From contig CM028888.1 of the NCBI GenBank assembly GCA_016801885.1, positions 9,258,170-9,322,169 of the forward strand: a DNA stretch of 64,000 nucleotides, read 5' to 3'. Source of the stretch: Toxotes chatareus (taxonomy: Eukaryota; Chordata; Actinopteri; Toxotidae). Positions 21,761 to 36,595 of the stretch are shown piece by piece. A program made the translations under genes and the position numbers. Under the pieces are notes generated by a model. It was not told where the DNA came from. It saw only the letters and a program-made list of their open reading frames with translations, and searched no databases. How positions within the stretch are numbered: the stretch's first letter is position 1; every line of letters starts with the position of its first letter.

Positions 21761-24605
21761 GGGTAAATTCAAGTAATGAAAATAAACCAAGATGTAATCT
21801 GCACAGTTACTACATTACAAAAGCTTAAGCAAATGTACAGTATGTGCTTGCAAAAGCACACACAAGCAAATCCAGTGCGTATGCTCATTAACAGACATAA
21901 ATGCCTATGCATACATAAAGGTTGTGCACAAATATTAATTTATATCCCACATGCATACGGTGTGGTAGAGGATTGTGTATGCACGCCCACATCCGTCTAA
22001 ACACACACTCACACATGCACAAAACAATTCAAGACAAAATAAGGAGGTAAAACCAAAGCTAAAGCAAGAGATCGTTTGCAAATCCCTGCAGGCAACTGCA
22101 TTATGCAACCAGTTGCTCTTTTCACACTCAAATATTCGTGATTGCCAACTAAAACACCATGACTTTTAAACACCACGTGAATGAACATCAAAAGAAGTAC
22201 ACTGCTCAACTCCATGTTTAGAATACATATATGTGCTAACCTGAGATAAAGGAATCAGAGGCATCTCTGCTACATCTTTATACCACCAAGTACATATACC
22301 ACTGGTTTTCTATATACTAAGATACCAGATGGACCTCATACTTTAATGTATGTGAACTGTGTAGGTGTGTGCATGTGTATAAATGCTCTTTACTTGCAGT
22401 AAGCTTTTACTTCTCAGAATTTCCACACTGTCATCACACCTTTTAAAGGGATTTTTATCAACGTACACCACAACATTGTTGTGGATCTAAGGATCTCCTC
22501 TTAATATCAGTATAACTAAATGCTGTATTGTATGTAGAAGAACACAGACGTTAGACACCATGGAGACTAGCTGCCTCCACGGTGTCCAAATAAAGTTTAA
22601 ATACTAAAGAAGAAGGATTGGGGTTTTTTTTCCCCAACTGTTGTGTCTTGACAACTCAGAATTGTTTTATCTTCACAGTGACGCAGTTACAGTCAGTACT
22701 TTTAGCCACAAGGTTGAATATTACATCTCCTCTTCTTGCTATGCAATTCAGTAGTTTTCCACTCGCAGTTAAATTCTACCACAGTGTGTCCTATAATGCC
22801 ATGTTCACTCCTATCCTATGTTCAGTTACAGATCATCTCAGTGGGACTCTAGCCGTAATTCACATAATTAGCTCCCATGCCAATATGAGCATGAGTATAT
22901 GAGCTGCTTGTACATAATAAAGTACATATATGGTCAAAAAGTATAGGGAGTGGCTAAGAGCTGTACTTTGCTGCAGCACACTGAAATACAGCACTCCACT
23001 TTTTTCATTTAATTCAAGTACTCAAACACCTGTTTGCTTAATTAGAATTTCTTCATGTTGCTCCTGTTTGACCAGTTCCCAACTCTTCCTTATATGAATT
23101 TGTTGGAGTTTTTCCCATTAATTTCAAACAGCTTATTGGATCCAGCCTCTAGTGGACATTAGAGGAAATGCCTCTGTAGATATTTCACACTGGCTTCAGC
23201 ATTCAGCTTTGGTGGTTGCTGCTTTTTGTGATGGGCCAATGTCCTCTTTGGCCTTGTGTGTGTCACTCAAATGCTTCTGCTGTAGGGAACGTATTTGAAT
23301 TCTACTGAATATCTGATTTTGTCTGTGTCTTTTCCTGCTGGCCTTGATCTCTCTGCTTGGTTCATGCACATAGTAATTCCATTTTCCCTCTCAAAAACAC
23401 ACGTCTGCTTGTGAATTACACGCCAAACATATTCAAACGATGCTGTGGATGCAAGCAAATAGGGCCACGGAGCGGAGGCAGACCGCACAGCAGCAGCGCT
23501 CTCACTTGTCAGTTTACATAACACTGATTATAACCCTGAGATTTAGCCAACCAACGCGCAACAGTTTAGTTTGGCCTGGGCATTAAACTCTCACTGACCA
23601 TCTGTTCCTCTGTTTAGTTGCTTCCCTTCAAATACTTTTCCTGGACACTGATTCTACCTAGTGAATATGCACTACTGCCACTCATGCTTCAGAGAGCAAA
23701 ATAATCTATTTCAGATATCTTTTAAATAGTCTTTTCGTCTGGAATGTTGTCCTGTCTCTTTACTTCTAATCAAGTTTAAAAAAAAAAGTAACTGTGGCAT
23801 TGTGGTCATATTTATCTTTGTCCTATTTAATAATGTGACTTTACTCTTTGGCATTTCCTTCTGTCTGTTTTCTGATTTTCTCCTTTTAAAGCAAATTAAT
23901 CTACTATTCATCCTTTGTATAACTAATACATATCATTATTAAAATAAATAGATATGGAAATAAAAATTATGGAAGCTTTTTTGGGAACTGCTTTAAAAAT
24001 AGAGTCAATAAGTGGGAGACAAACAGGTCACGAGGTTTATATTCACAAACTAATTAGAAAGTTAGATATTAAGGTATCATATATAAAGAAGAAATATTTT
24101 AGCTTTATCCAGTAAAATGTCCCAGTTTTGAGTAAATCCTAAAAATTAGATTAGCTAATCCTTGTTTTTTTTTTTTCTTTTTATATATTTTTTTATAGTA
24201 TAGAGTTAGTCGACTGAAGACTAATCAAACTGTTGCAAGTGTCACAACACTTAGGTTAGTGCCTCTACCACACACACACTGAGTTGAGCTTCTGTGAGAA
24301 CTGATCCCTGGTTATGTCAGCGGTCTTTTGTGTTATGAAGATCAGCTGAATGTTATAGTCGATGAGTCCTATGTAATTATGACTCAACCGCCTCTGCGAT
24401 GGACCTTGCTTCCATACTGTCCTCCCTATGTCCGATATTTCCTCTGAGTGCAGTATACAAGTTAGAGTACTGACATTAATGGATCATAAACTCTCTTCCC
24501 TCTCCAGATGCGATGGAGAAATAGCAGTGTAGCACCATTAACTATGGCAATTATATGGAATGACAGTTCCTCTCAAACATATCACTGATCCCAAAATAAA
24601 GACAG

Positions 24606-24644
24606 AGTGAGAGAGATAGACAGAGAGAGAGAGCGAGAGAGAGA
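24606..24644. repeat. Imperfect (GA)n repeat
   Basis: GA units interrupted by TAGACA and GC. Confidence 0.85.
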
Positions 24645-27525
24645 TGTTCTCTGATTGTTAGCACAAGGTAATGAAACACTGAAAAGGTGACATTATCAAC
24701 ATGTGGGCAGAGAGATTCAGTGAGACTGTTGCTGCCTCTATTTCTGGAGGTGTAGGAGTATTTGTGTATGTGTGTGTATGAGCGCATTTATGTGTCTGTG
24801 ATTGAGAGAGAAACCTGGTGGTGTCAGAGTGTGCATGCATGTGTGTGTGTGAAAGAGATAAAGTGACAGAATGAAAAACAGATAGAGGGAAGGAAAAAAA
24901 ATATTTTTCACACATCTCCTCCCTCATTAGAGCCTATCATTCAGTCATTCAGCAAAACCGTGAATTTGTATGTAGGTGCTATCATGGGATGCAGCCACAA
25001 AAAGTTGCTCTTCTATTTCCACCATGCAGCCAAGACTAAAAATATTTCTTATTGACTTATATAGATATACTGAACAATGGCCTGTTGTGCATACTCCCAT
25101 GTCAAATGAAGAAAGCAGTTTTTTTTTTTCTGAGGTTCATAGTACCTTGCTGAATTGCTTTGAAACAAGCACAGATTTCCTCCCCTTGACTCTCTCATTA
25201 AAACGTGTGGAATCAGTGACGGTGCTTTGGCTTTTGCACCAAACTACCCTTGTCTTTAGGTCTGTGCAGAAAAATCTGCTTATACACATGGATTAACTCA
25301 TGAAATATGCATTTTTACATCACTGATGCTTTTAAATTTATACTCTGTGTAAAATCAAAACAGCTGTATATGCTGTATTAAAATGCTCTAGTAAAAATAC
25401 CAGAGAAAGCATATAGAAAGTGATAGGTAGACAGGTAAACAGAGAAATTAGACAGTCAGTGAGCAAAAAGAAGCAGGGGAAGAGTGACAACACTGACGTC
25501 ATTACCACTGAATAAAACCTCAGACATTTGATTGTCTGGCTTCAGTTATGCCATGCTTCAGACATCATCACTTTCATCTCTTGATGCTGGTATGAGCAAA
25601 TCCAACAGACACAGACCCACAATTACCTCTCCTTGATCAGAGTCTAGGTGGAACACAAGTGGAAAAACTTGATGGCTATTTTTGTTTTGTGCTCTTTTAG
25701 CGCTCTTTCAGCATAAGCTGCTATTGCTCAGAATACATTAGGAGGAGTGAAAGAGCAACAAGATAGACAGGGAGCGAGAGAGAGTCAGACTTAGAATAAC
25801 CGCAAAGCAAGTGTCTGACTCTCAGCTTGTCACTGTCAAATACAGCTGCTGGCCTTTAGCAGCCCTACTTACATGTTGTTGTTAAAGTGAGGCAAAACAA
25901 TGTAAAGTGGAAGGAGAAGAATTCGTACATAACACAAAGTCAAGATAAACCACAAAGAACAGGATTGTTGGACTGATGTGCACCAATATGATGCACTAAT
26001 GATAGTGGTTTCATTGCAAATATTCAAAATGAACCAACAGTGCCCTCCTAAAATCTCTGCACTCACATGGAGCTACTGCTGTTGTTGTTGCTGCTTCTGC
26101 TTCTTCTGTTCATATAGCTTTTCAAAAGCCACCCTAACATGCAGCTTTAGGCTCTGAGTCTACATTCCCCTGAGGTGGAAGTTATTATTGTTGCTCCACA
26201 ATCCCTGGTGTGTTGTATCCTTGTGGGGAGTGACAAGGTCAGAGCCAAGACGTCAAATATCAGTACTGTACCATTTCTGTTATCACATAATAAACCTTTT
26301 CATGCGAGTTTCCTGACTGAACTAAAGTGTCTTGTAATTTAATGCAACCAGAGCTGCTTTACTTGTGATAGGCATAAGTCAGCTAGATTGGGACAATCTC
26401 TAAAAGCCAAAGTGAGGCAGTCTCCTTTAGAGATAGTACAGATCTGAGATGTCTGTGTGGCTGGTCAACAAACTTACCAGTGATTCCATTACATCATGCA
26501 ACCAGCCATCTACAAAATGGCTCTGGTGAAATGAGGTGATTTTAGGCTAAGTCCGATCACTAAATAATCCCAAGCACTGGTCTTAATTAAACATCCCAGA
26601 GCATTACCAGCCCCCATGAATCAATAACAAAGGGCGATTCGGGAGAAATGAAAACCAGACTCAAACATTTGCTTTTGGCTGACTCTCTAAGCCCCTGTGG
26701 ACAAAAACCTCGGTGACTGGCATGAGCACCACAGCTTCCTGTCAGAAAGAGCTGCCTTCCTCCATGACCTTCAGCCATGCTACTGTTTTGAAAAGGAGAA
26801 ACAGCAGTGATATAGCTATGTTTTGGATGTACTGCATATTGATGATGGTAGCTCTACTTGTGAGACTTTAATGTGTAGTGAAATGTGTTACGTGAAGTAA
26901 AGGTACACCTATTCCTGACATGTAAATTACACCTTTTGGTCCCTAATTTGAATTTATGAGAAAGCCAGGGGGCCGACCTGCTGCTGGCCCAGTTGCAAGC
27001 ATGTGAAATCATAATGTTCAAACATCCAGTCTCCTCACAAATACTCCTTTTTGCTTATGCTAGTTATATATAGGTGTCAAAAAAAATTGAGACTGTTAAA
27101 TAAACACTAAAAACTCCTCAAAGCTGCTATAAATGATTTCCTCATTGCACACACACACTGCAGCCCTTATTTCTGTGCTGACATGCATAACCGCTGTAAT
27201 AGTCTTGTAAACAAGATTGTTTTTTCCCCTGAATGATGCAAGTAAATAAGTTCAGCTTTGACATAAAAATGCAGTGCTGCACAATAAGGATACGAACTGT
27301 GTATATAGACCTATTTCTTATTCACACACATCTACAATAAGATCAGCTAACACAAATACATCCTCAGAGACCCACACACCCACATAAGTATACAATGGCC
27401 CTCTAGCTTTGTGCTAGGTGATATCATCCATGCTTCGGCAGTCACATCCAAGGTCAAGTGCTCTGTAATGAAGATTGATGTTGGTGTGATGTGGACCTAA
27501 ATTGACAGCACTGATTGTGCAGTGT

Positions 27526-27548
27526 TGTGTGTGTGTGTGTGTGTGTGT
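27526..27548. repeat. (GT)n microsatellite
   Basis: About 11 TG/GT units. Confidence 0.9.
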
Positions 27549-30500
27549 AAACATGCAAAAGAAGAAATTGGAAAGTGAAAAAGAAAGACTCTAAAGAGCC
27601 CCTGTGAGTTTTGATATTGTAAAGAAACTGTATCAGACATTCAAATAAAACTCAAGTCACATGTCTTGTATCTGTAAACAGTGCTCACAGCTGTATTTTT
27701 GTCCCAAGTGTTTCTCAACCCTCGCCATGCCTCTACTCAGCCTCTATAGTTAGTTGACCATGATTGATGAAAGGCACAAGACCACATTGTTGAGGGAGAG
27801 GTGACCACTGGAGCTTACAGAGGTAATAAGGTGTGATGCTGGTTGAGATAGCTGCGGTGGATGTTTTAGTGCCTCATACAGTAGCATGCAGGTTCACATT
27901 CTCTTAAGCATCAATCCTATTTTGGATAAAGCGGTCTGGCTGAGAAGACCTTACAGGTTATGACAGTCTGAGAGTCAGTCTTGGGGCCTTTATGCATTCA
28001 GAAAGCTTGTCACCCTTTGATGATGACAATGAAAGAGGGTTGCTTTGCAGGCTCTCCAGTACACACACACACACAAAAAGAAAGAAAAAATCCTAGCTCT
28101 TGGTCTTCAAAGTAAAGAGAAATATGTCAAATATTTGACAGGACGCTGATGATTATTTCTGTAGGGTATTACTTTAAGGTTGTCATGGTTAAAACAGCCA
28201 GATACTAAAACAGACACTTGAGCCAAGCATTTTTGTAGCGGTATATTTTTTTTCTAGTGTCAAGACTACCAGTTCGCACTTATATGTTCCAAAGGCACTA
28301 TGATAATATTTTCAACAAACTGATTAATAGTATAAAGCTGAAGGAAGTTACAGTTTCTGTGAGATACAGCATAATTTGGCTGGTTTGTTATTTTTTTCAT
28401 TACTTCCTGTATTTTACAAGTCCAGTTTTCATGTATGCACAATACAAATGAATAAGCTGTGAGTCTGGCATTTCTGGTGGGTGGCTAAATTTGAAATAGG
28501 CTGAGATTCCCAAGCCCGAATCACACATTTTGTCAGTGAAACAAAGTCTGTGTCATACCATTGCTTGTTATGATGCTTTTTTGTTTCAGTCACTCAGTCT
28601 TGTTTGGAATTTCTTGTACCTGGTTGTATGAGAATGAATAATGAAGGGAGGAGGAATGAAGAATAAATGAGAATGAAGGTCCATCCATATTCTGATCTGG
28701 TGTGTTCTGAGCCTCGGCAGAAAGATATAACATTACACTCAATGCAGGGAACAAATAACACTTACCTTGTGTGTTTTGTATTTTTTGTCTCATTAAACTG
28801 ACTTTCATAATATTTTGCCTGCCATAATTATCAGAATTTCTATGAGCAAAATAGTTGGAGACAGCTGGGGACAGCAATATGGGGATTCATGGGTTTTCTA
28901 CAATTAATTTGCAGTTAAAATGGGCATGTTGATCCAGAATTGATCTTAAATCACAAAGGTTTCCAACCTAATGAATATGCATAAATTCATAGCTATAAAT
29001 CTGAGTGCCATGAATTGGTTGGAAAAATGTTGGTGTGGAGGCGGCACTCTGACATTCATCGATGTTAAATATTCTAACACAGTATGTTTAAGCTCGGCCA
29101 TCTGTTTTTTTTCCATTCTCAGGAGACAAAATGCAGAATCTTGTGTTGTTTTTTTATTTTTTTTTAAATAATGAGATACTGATCAGAACTAGTCAGGATA
29201 CATGAGTTGCTTGTTGTTGCTGCTTTGGCAGTTACAACAATGTGCTTTTGAGGAACTCTTGGACATGTGACAAAAAAAAGTGTATTCCCTTTTCAGAGGG
29301 TGATTGACTCATCATATATCACATAGACCCTGAGGCTAACATTGTAATCCTCCTTCGTTTGTCCCCGTGTCCTGTGTGTTTCCTGCACCTGTGGCATTTC
29401 TCAAGCTCTGATTTCGAATTGTCATATTAATGCTTTTTCTGACCTCCAGGGCCAAGACATCAATCTCTGAACAGGCAATAGATTTGTGTTGGACACCTGG
29501 AGCCCTTCATTTCACCAAGATGACCTGTCCACTTTATGATGATGGCACTTGTGTGAAAGTGGGTGGTAAATTCCAACACACTGGGGTTAGTTTAGCTTCA
29601 GAGTTGACTGCCAGTGCTTGTCTGAAGCAGTGCTGTTGGAATCTTTTACTGCCACATTATGGTTACTGTTATGGTGATTAGAATTTGCCCAGGAGTATTT
29701 TACCTTTTATTTCTCTTTCAAGCAAAAGGACGTTTAAAAACAGAGGATCATCCACCAGACTAAAATCAGGGTGTTTTCTACTTCCCACCGTTCTGACATT
29801 GCTATAGCAAAGTAGGGATCGACCTTGATCTATTTCTGAAAGAACATCACCGGAGAGGTGGTCACCCATATTTATTTACATGTTAGCATGCAGCTGATGC
29901 TCACCCAGAGCTCTTTAAAATGGACAGGGAATGGCTCGGTGTCTAGCTTAATGACAGTGCGACAGGGTGAACACATTGGCTGCTGAGACAGCAGATTGGA
30001 GTTTTAGCTATACAAACATTTCCTTGAGATAGAGCTGCTCTGGAGGTTAATTCTCAATAAATAGAACCAAATAATTAAAGTTTCTGTGACATGACCTGTA
30101 TCCCAATTCCATATTACCCAGCAATTGAGTATGCAGTGTGTTGACACCTATAAGTGACAAACTTAAGTATACTCAAAAAAGTCCTTACTTAATAAAAAAC
30201 ACTTTAGTTTTGACTGTGCTGTTGAAGTAATCTATCGTCCCAAAATCCTATACACAAATTAAGTAGAATTGAATTACAGGACTTAAATCAAATTGCACAG
30301 GTGAAACTACCCCAGAAAGATGTTGGAAAAAAGATATTAAATCTTTGCTGCCAGTGTCAAAACTTTTGGACCAGAATCTTGTATAGTGACCACTACTACA
30401 ACACACATTTTAAAGAGCAGCCAAAATACAGCAGTATATAACCACAATATTTGACGCACACCATGCAACTACGCTTAAAGCACCTGCAAAACCATAACGT

Positions 30501-31549
30501 AAATGTGGAAATATTTACACGATACTGATGCATGTGATTCAAATGAGGAAAGATTTGTGGCACTGAAGAGAGTCTGGTTTGTGTTGCTGCAGTGCTATCA
30601 TGACAGTACCAAGACCATGGAGCATGGACAGAGAGAAGTGCTGCTTTGGTGCGCAGCCATGGATGTATTAAGAGAAGCGGGTACTGTTCAAATATGCCAC
30701 CCCATACATTCCAATGAAAATTGCTCAGCAGGCCCATTAAGCATGTGCATTAGAGTTCTTCTCCAGCTGGGCTGACTGACTTCCTGCTGATTCCCTGCAC
30801 ACACGAATGGCAAGAAAGTAACTTGCAATGTATATATAAGTTTACAGCTGTCTGTTTTCTTTCTGGATCAGTGTGCTTCACATGGCTTGGAGTTCTGACT
30901 GTGTCCACTATCATGAAATTGTCCCTCAGTCCAGTGCTGTTCCTGGGGGCTTTTGAGTAGCAAACATTCTAAAAGGGGCACAGACAAATCAAAGACTGAG
31001 CAAATCATTGATGGAACAAATCCTTTATGTTGACCTACAGTACTGACTAGCTTCTTGGCCATCATTAAGAAATATTTAACTAGAACTTTAAGCTGAATGC
31101 ATAAACCTGTGACCTTTATGTTACAAGGTAGTCTGTTAAATTGCCTGAAAGTAATCATTTTCAGGGCATCTATTGGGAGCTGAGGTTTTCTGGGATGACA
31201 GCTGTGCCTCTGAGGGCTATAGGAAGAGGAATGCTTTCTTTTGTTTGGGCTGAGTGTCAGGCCTAGAATATGTGCTGATGTGAAATATGTCAACTCAACA
31301 CTGGCCTAAAGGTTCTCCTTGGAGCAGGTATTTACTTGAGCACCGTCAGCATATTAGACCAGGCTGTAAATTGGTTGACGTAGAATACAGCTGCACAGGT
31401 CCTGATGTGTATTTCTATGAGAAGCAATCTCTGATGGGCAGGCCATCCCATGCCGGGAAGACAGGAAATAGAGGGGTTGGACTTCAAGAGGTACAGCGTC
31501 AACATCATCATTGTTATATTTGTTTACCAATCAATGCACTACATCTCTA

Positions 31550-32620
31550 TACTCATTTTTTTGTCGTTCTTCTCTGCCCTAATCAGTTTCTGTTATCATT
31601 TAATGCTTGCTTCCTTTCCCACTCTCACTTATCTGTTCAGCACACTGGCTGTCTTCACATGCCTCCATTTCTTTTCTCTGGCAACGTCTTTTCGCATTTA
31701 CAACCTTTGTCCATCCATCCATCCACCCGTCCAGCCATTATCCATGCATTCATCCATCCATCCATTTATTCACCCATACACATTCATCTGTCCATCCAGC
31801 CAATCCCTTATCTTCCTCCCACAGTGTCCATTACATCCACTCCTCATCCCTTATCCTGAGTTCACCTGTACTGTTATATGTCTCTCATCTGCCTGCTTCT
31901 TCCTTCACCCCCCTGTGCTAATCTTTTTCCAATTCACCCTTTGCTCAGCCCTCTCCCTTACTGAATTACTCTGGCTCCATTATTTGTTTCCTTTTCTTCA
32001 CCCTCTGCGTCTTCACGCCATTTTTCAGTTCCTTCCTGCTTTTTTTCTTTTTATTTCATAGGAGCATGATTTTGTTTTGTCTAACCCCCCAAAAAGGACA
32101 GATTTGTTTCCTTTCTCCATTTTGGTTTTGGTCACTTGCCGCTCTTACCCACTTACCACTTTACCATAATGCCTCCTGTCCTCCTCCTCAATTCCTCCTT
32201 CCCACAACCTTACCTCTGCCCCTGCCTTGATCCTTTTGTCCCAGATTCCTTTGCCTCATTACAGGCCAGATTTGACCCTCTCTTCCCCTTCTCCCACATC
32301 TGTTACTTACTTTGTTGTCCTTGACTGTATTATTCTCTCCTCCCCTGTCCTCCTCCCTTTGGTCCCTTTGGTCCCTTTGGTCCAATTTCCCTGCTAATCC
32401 TTTCACCTTAGAATTTTTCCATGTGTTCATCTTCCAAATACCATTCTCTGTCAGTCCAAATCATCCCCACAATGCCCCTCTCTCATACCTTTTTCATGCC
32501 ACCACCGGCCTCTCTCTTGCTTTCGCTAATGTCTCTAATGTACCTCTCCCTCATTCCCCTTCTCTTCCCTCCCGCTGCTGTCCTTTTTCTTCAATCCGAC
32601 ATGCCCCCTAGTGTGCGCTC
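31550..32620. repeat. Pyrimidine-rich block with CCAT repeats
   Basis: About 1 kb of strongly C/T-biased plus strand. It includes a degenerate (CCAT)n segment at 31,710-31,801 and three tandem CCCTTTGGT units at 32,355-32,381. Because stop codons need purines, several overlapping long frames are open here by composition (up to about 200 codons); none resembles a protein. Confidence 0.8.
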
Positions 32621-35600
32621 CAGAGTCTCATTTGAGGTAGTTAGGTTATTTACAGATTTTCTTTCCATGTAATATTAATGGCAGCACATTTTAAGTCGGC
32701 AAATGAAGTCTATTTAGACTATAGCTAAATGTATAAAGGGGAGCATTGCTTTGTGTGCTCATCATTACATAAAATCTTTAGACAATCTTTTCAGTAACCT
32801 AGTTGGGGGATGATTCATAAATGAAAGCCTGTTTTGTAAAACTGGTGTTGGTTATTGTAAAATATGATCACAAAATGTCCTGTTTTTGCCAGCATTTCAA
32901 GCCACATTATACCATAGAGTCTGTTACACAGTAGGAAAAGATTATGACACAGGCAATATGTTGCCAGGAAAAAAAAGCTGTTTAATTAATGTGAAAAAAA
33001 AAAAAATCAATCTTACTCATACTGTAAGCTCAACAGGGATTATTTAGGTTTGCTTTCAGCTTGGTCATGCAAAACCACCCACCAGTGGAAAACACACAGC
33101 TTTTACATAAGATCAACTGCATAGCCTGCAGCAAATACTCACAAGTCTGTTATTGATTGATTGAGTTTAAAGGGGCAATATGTAATTTTTTTAGTTGAAA
33201 ACATTCAAAAATTAACTAAGATTGTGAAGAAATGACAGCTTTTACACTTGTATGTATTATGCTGCAGAGATATCTACTGAAGTTAGCATGTTAACCAGCT
33301 AGCCCCGGGCTAGCCCACCTGTTAATACCACTTTATACCTCAAGAGGTGATAGTGAGTCACTGTAGCATCCAGCCAGCCCAAAGTCCAACATGAGAGGAT
33401 GAAGAAGTAGTAACTCAAGTTAAATCATATCATAAGTCTTCAAGGTCTTCGGAGTTATTTCTAGTCAGAAGTTTCTAGGTGTCATTTGTAAAAAGAAACT
33501 AGTTTTTAAGTAATCAAACTTCTGATCTTGAATACTGTTAAGATACTTTTCTGGAATGTGTTGTAGCATGCTGTGTAAAGGAAATAAAAGATACCCCTCT
33601 GCTACATATGTTAGTAGAAGAGCACAAAACACAGTCCCTCACAGAATCTTAACAAAACCACAATCTTACCCTTTACCAGGGACACACCTATGCACTTCTT
33701 GGGTCCAGTTACAGGCAGTGGCACTTCCAGCTTGGTTGTGGGTCTCAACACAAGTGGTAGGTTTAAAGGTGGGAAGTCAGTGGGCGATCAGGGCAGTGCC
33801 AGGGAAATCTTTTACTTATATCAACCTGACCTTCCTGTTTTAGATTTACTGAGCCTTGATGAAGCTCTTATGGCATGTCTCCACAGGAAGTGATTCTGTC
33901 TCTTTTTCAGATGTCCAGTTTCATGTTCATCTGACAGAACAGATGTGCTTCTACTTTAATCAGTGGCAAACATGATACTAGCTGAATGTTAGAGAAGTTT
34001 ATTTGTGTATCTGCCCACAGAACTCCATACACATCTGTCAAAACAGATGGTACCGTCCATTTAAGTCTATTGACTGTATATAATTAGTCAATGATAGGGT
34101 GTTCTGGGAAGACTGAAAATGCAGCTCATTACGACCCACAGTTACGTTTTATTGGTGACCTGTGGCGGCTGTAATAATTAGGATGGGAGTAAAAGAGTAA
34201 GTCATGTGACATAGTATAAACAGTGACAAAGTCCATATTAGAAGAAGGAGGGGTGGGGGTAGATGGATAGATTCACAAAACACAGGACGTGGGAGTGGGA
34301 GACCACTGTTCATTTCACCGATAGTAGTGGTTGTTTCTTTTAACCCTGACCATTCCACAACCTTAAGTGTTTATTAGTGTAACCATGATGATGAAGGTAA
34401 AAACCTAAGTAGTTTTTGTGCATAAACCAAACCAAACCATGACTGTTCTATGAGCTTAGCTATGTGTTTTTAATTGTAACAATATTGACCAAGGTTTGAT
34501 ACGCCTTTGGCTGTAGGAGTGCTTTTGTGGGAGATGCCTATGGGTTGTATCAGTGGGTAGGGAAAATGACCTGTGTGGTTGTTCAAGAGGGCTTGGTCTG
34601 GGGCATCTTTTGCTGTTATACCTAGGGCTATTTTCGTAATGAATCCTCCTGATGAAAAATACATTGTTTTGCACATAATTGATGTTATACCTTTCCATTG
34701 CATGACATAAAGCTTTAATTTAAACCCCTCTAATCACAGGGTCACAAATAGTTATCTAGTTTACAAAAAAGGCACAGTAAGTTCCTAAAGTAGCTGGGAG
34801 CTATTTTCAGTTGCATTCATATGCACTTGTGAGTATTTACAGCAGCTGGATGGTGAATGTGGGACTGACTCAAAATAAACTACAGTGTCTGTGTTCATGG
34901 AAATGAAGGGACATGTCACCCAGAGCAATGATGTGGCTCGCTCGTTGATATGTTTTTAATGGTTTTTCAACAACAGTGCAGCTCTGTGGCAGAGTGCACT
35001 AAACTATCAAGCTTTGGCAGCACAAAAATACTTCCTGGTTCAGTTGTTGGATCAGTTCAGTATTTATTTTGCTCTTTTCTTAGAATTTGCTAACCATAAC
35101 AAACACATTTAATTTCACCAGACTAATCACTTCAGGGCCATAATACTCATCATAATTCATGGTCTTTTGTGCCTCTTCTGTACCAGATCCTCAGTACCTG
35201 AATCAGTGGCCCACTATGTCTTATGTCTTGGACACATTGCAAATTATTATGTCTATATTGTCTGTATGTGTGTAGTCTTTATATAAGTATTTTTTTTATT
35301 TCTTGAGATTTTTGTTTTATTTTATCAGGGTAAGGAAAAGGAGAAGCTGAAAGTATCCAGGCAAACAAGCAAACCATTCAACCAAACCAACCAGTGCCTT
35401 GACCCTGTGACACAACTGTCTGGTCAGGGCTCATCACCATCATCATGTGTGCTCATGTATTTGTGTTAGGCAAGGTTTACTCAGATATTTCAGATGGACT
35501 GCCACCTTGATCTGATTCTTTTGTTGTAAGGTATTTGTAAGGATAGTGGAAGGATTGTGGTGATAAAAAATGTTTCTCCTCAAACTGTCCATGACATTTT

Positions 35601-36595
35601 GGTTTTCACATTTCCCAGATCTCTGAGCCAAAACCATCCAACCATACATCCAAGAATATATAAATCCATCCATCCACTCATCTATCCCCTTCTCATCCCC
35701 TCATCCATCCACCCACCCGTCCACCCAGCCAAGCTATGGCTAGCCATCTGTTATTTTCTCAACTTTTTTCTTTGCTCCCTACTGTCCGTCTATCTCTCTC
35801 TACTCTCTCTCTCTCCTTCTTTCTCACTTTCTCTCTCTTCCAAAGCCCATCCATGATATGAATGCCCCGCTCCAGTGAGCAGTGTGCTTTTTCCCAGACA
35901 TCCTGACGGAGAGAGACAACCTTGGCAGAAGACTTTATGTAAGCAGTTCATTAGCTTCTCAGCTCTGGACCCCCCACACTCAAATGATAATCAGAATGGC
36001 TGCCATGGTGAGAAATCATCAGAAAAATATCCATTTGACATACAGACTGAAAACACTCCAGCCGGACGTGTTATGCAACTGTGACCCTGGTCTCTTTGCG
36101 CTGCAGGAGTGAAGGCACTGTAGGGCAGAAAAGGCCAGGCTGTTGATTAAAAGAACAAATTAAAAGGGCTTTATTTCACTGCCCTTTTGAACTGTCACTT
36201 TATGTGCAAGAGACACCTCCTAAACTCTGGTTTGGGAAACCATCACTGTGTTATGATATCATTAAATTCCACAACAGAGGGCTGTTAGTGTACCTCATCT
36301 GCCACTTGTGATGTTAAGCAGTGGAGCAGTTGTGGCTGAATATGTCGCTGAAACTGCCCGTGTTATGGGATAGGTTATCGACTCGGGGTGCACTTTCTGT
36401 GGCAGTCTGTGCTGTAAAAACATCTACTACTTTTTATGTTTTGAAATGCACTTTGTGCAGTTAAACTCTGTTCTTTATTGAGAATTTAAGCATAATGCAT
36501 TATTGTATTGGGAAATCTCATCATAGCTGATTAGAAATTTCTGATCTTAGTACTAAAAGTTAAACTTATAGCAATAAAACTATAAGTGTGAAATA
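32621..36595. other. Intergenic, no gene supported
   Basis: AT-rich DNA with a degenerate CCAT/CCACCC repeat at about 35,664-35,730, followed by a CT-rich stretch to about 35,840. No exon is recognised. Confidence 0.6.
33170..33470. repeat. Probable interspersed repeat fragment
   Basis: It begins TTTAAAGGGGCAATATGTAA and runs through GCTAGCCCCGGGCTAGCC. This opening resembles a repeat common in teleosts, but I found no matching opposite terminus, so it may be a truncated copy. Confidence 0.35.

Larger units (their letters stand above)
21761..31549. other. Intergenic, no gene supported
   Basis: AT-rich intergenic DNA. It contains GA repeats (24,606-24,644), a GT run (27,526-27,548) and a perfect CRE octamer TGACGTCA at 25,494-25,501 of unknown meaning. 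The frames of 80-140 codons here have no recognisable domains and no gene structure. Confidence 0.6.

Noticed and set aside
25494..25501. Perfect CRE octamer TGACGTCA in the spacer
   Set aside because: About one perfect 8-bp match is expected by chance in 64 kb; no promoter nearby.
30100..30310. Segment resembling a fish repeat (ACACCTATAAGTGACAAACT)
   Set aside because: Resemblance to a remembered repeat is too vague and no termini could be paired.
30868..31293. 141-codon minus-strand frame
   Set aside because: No recognisable family, no splice context and no codon pattern; treated as chance.
31287..32061. Overlapping frames of 190 and 203 codons on the plus strand
   Set aside because: They lie in the pyrimidine-rich CCAT-repeat block, where stops are rare by composition; the products are S/H/P/I-rich with no domain.
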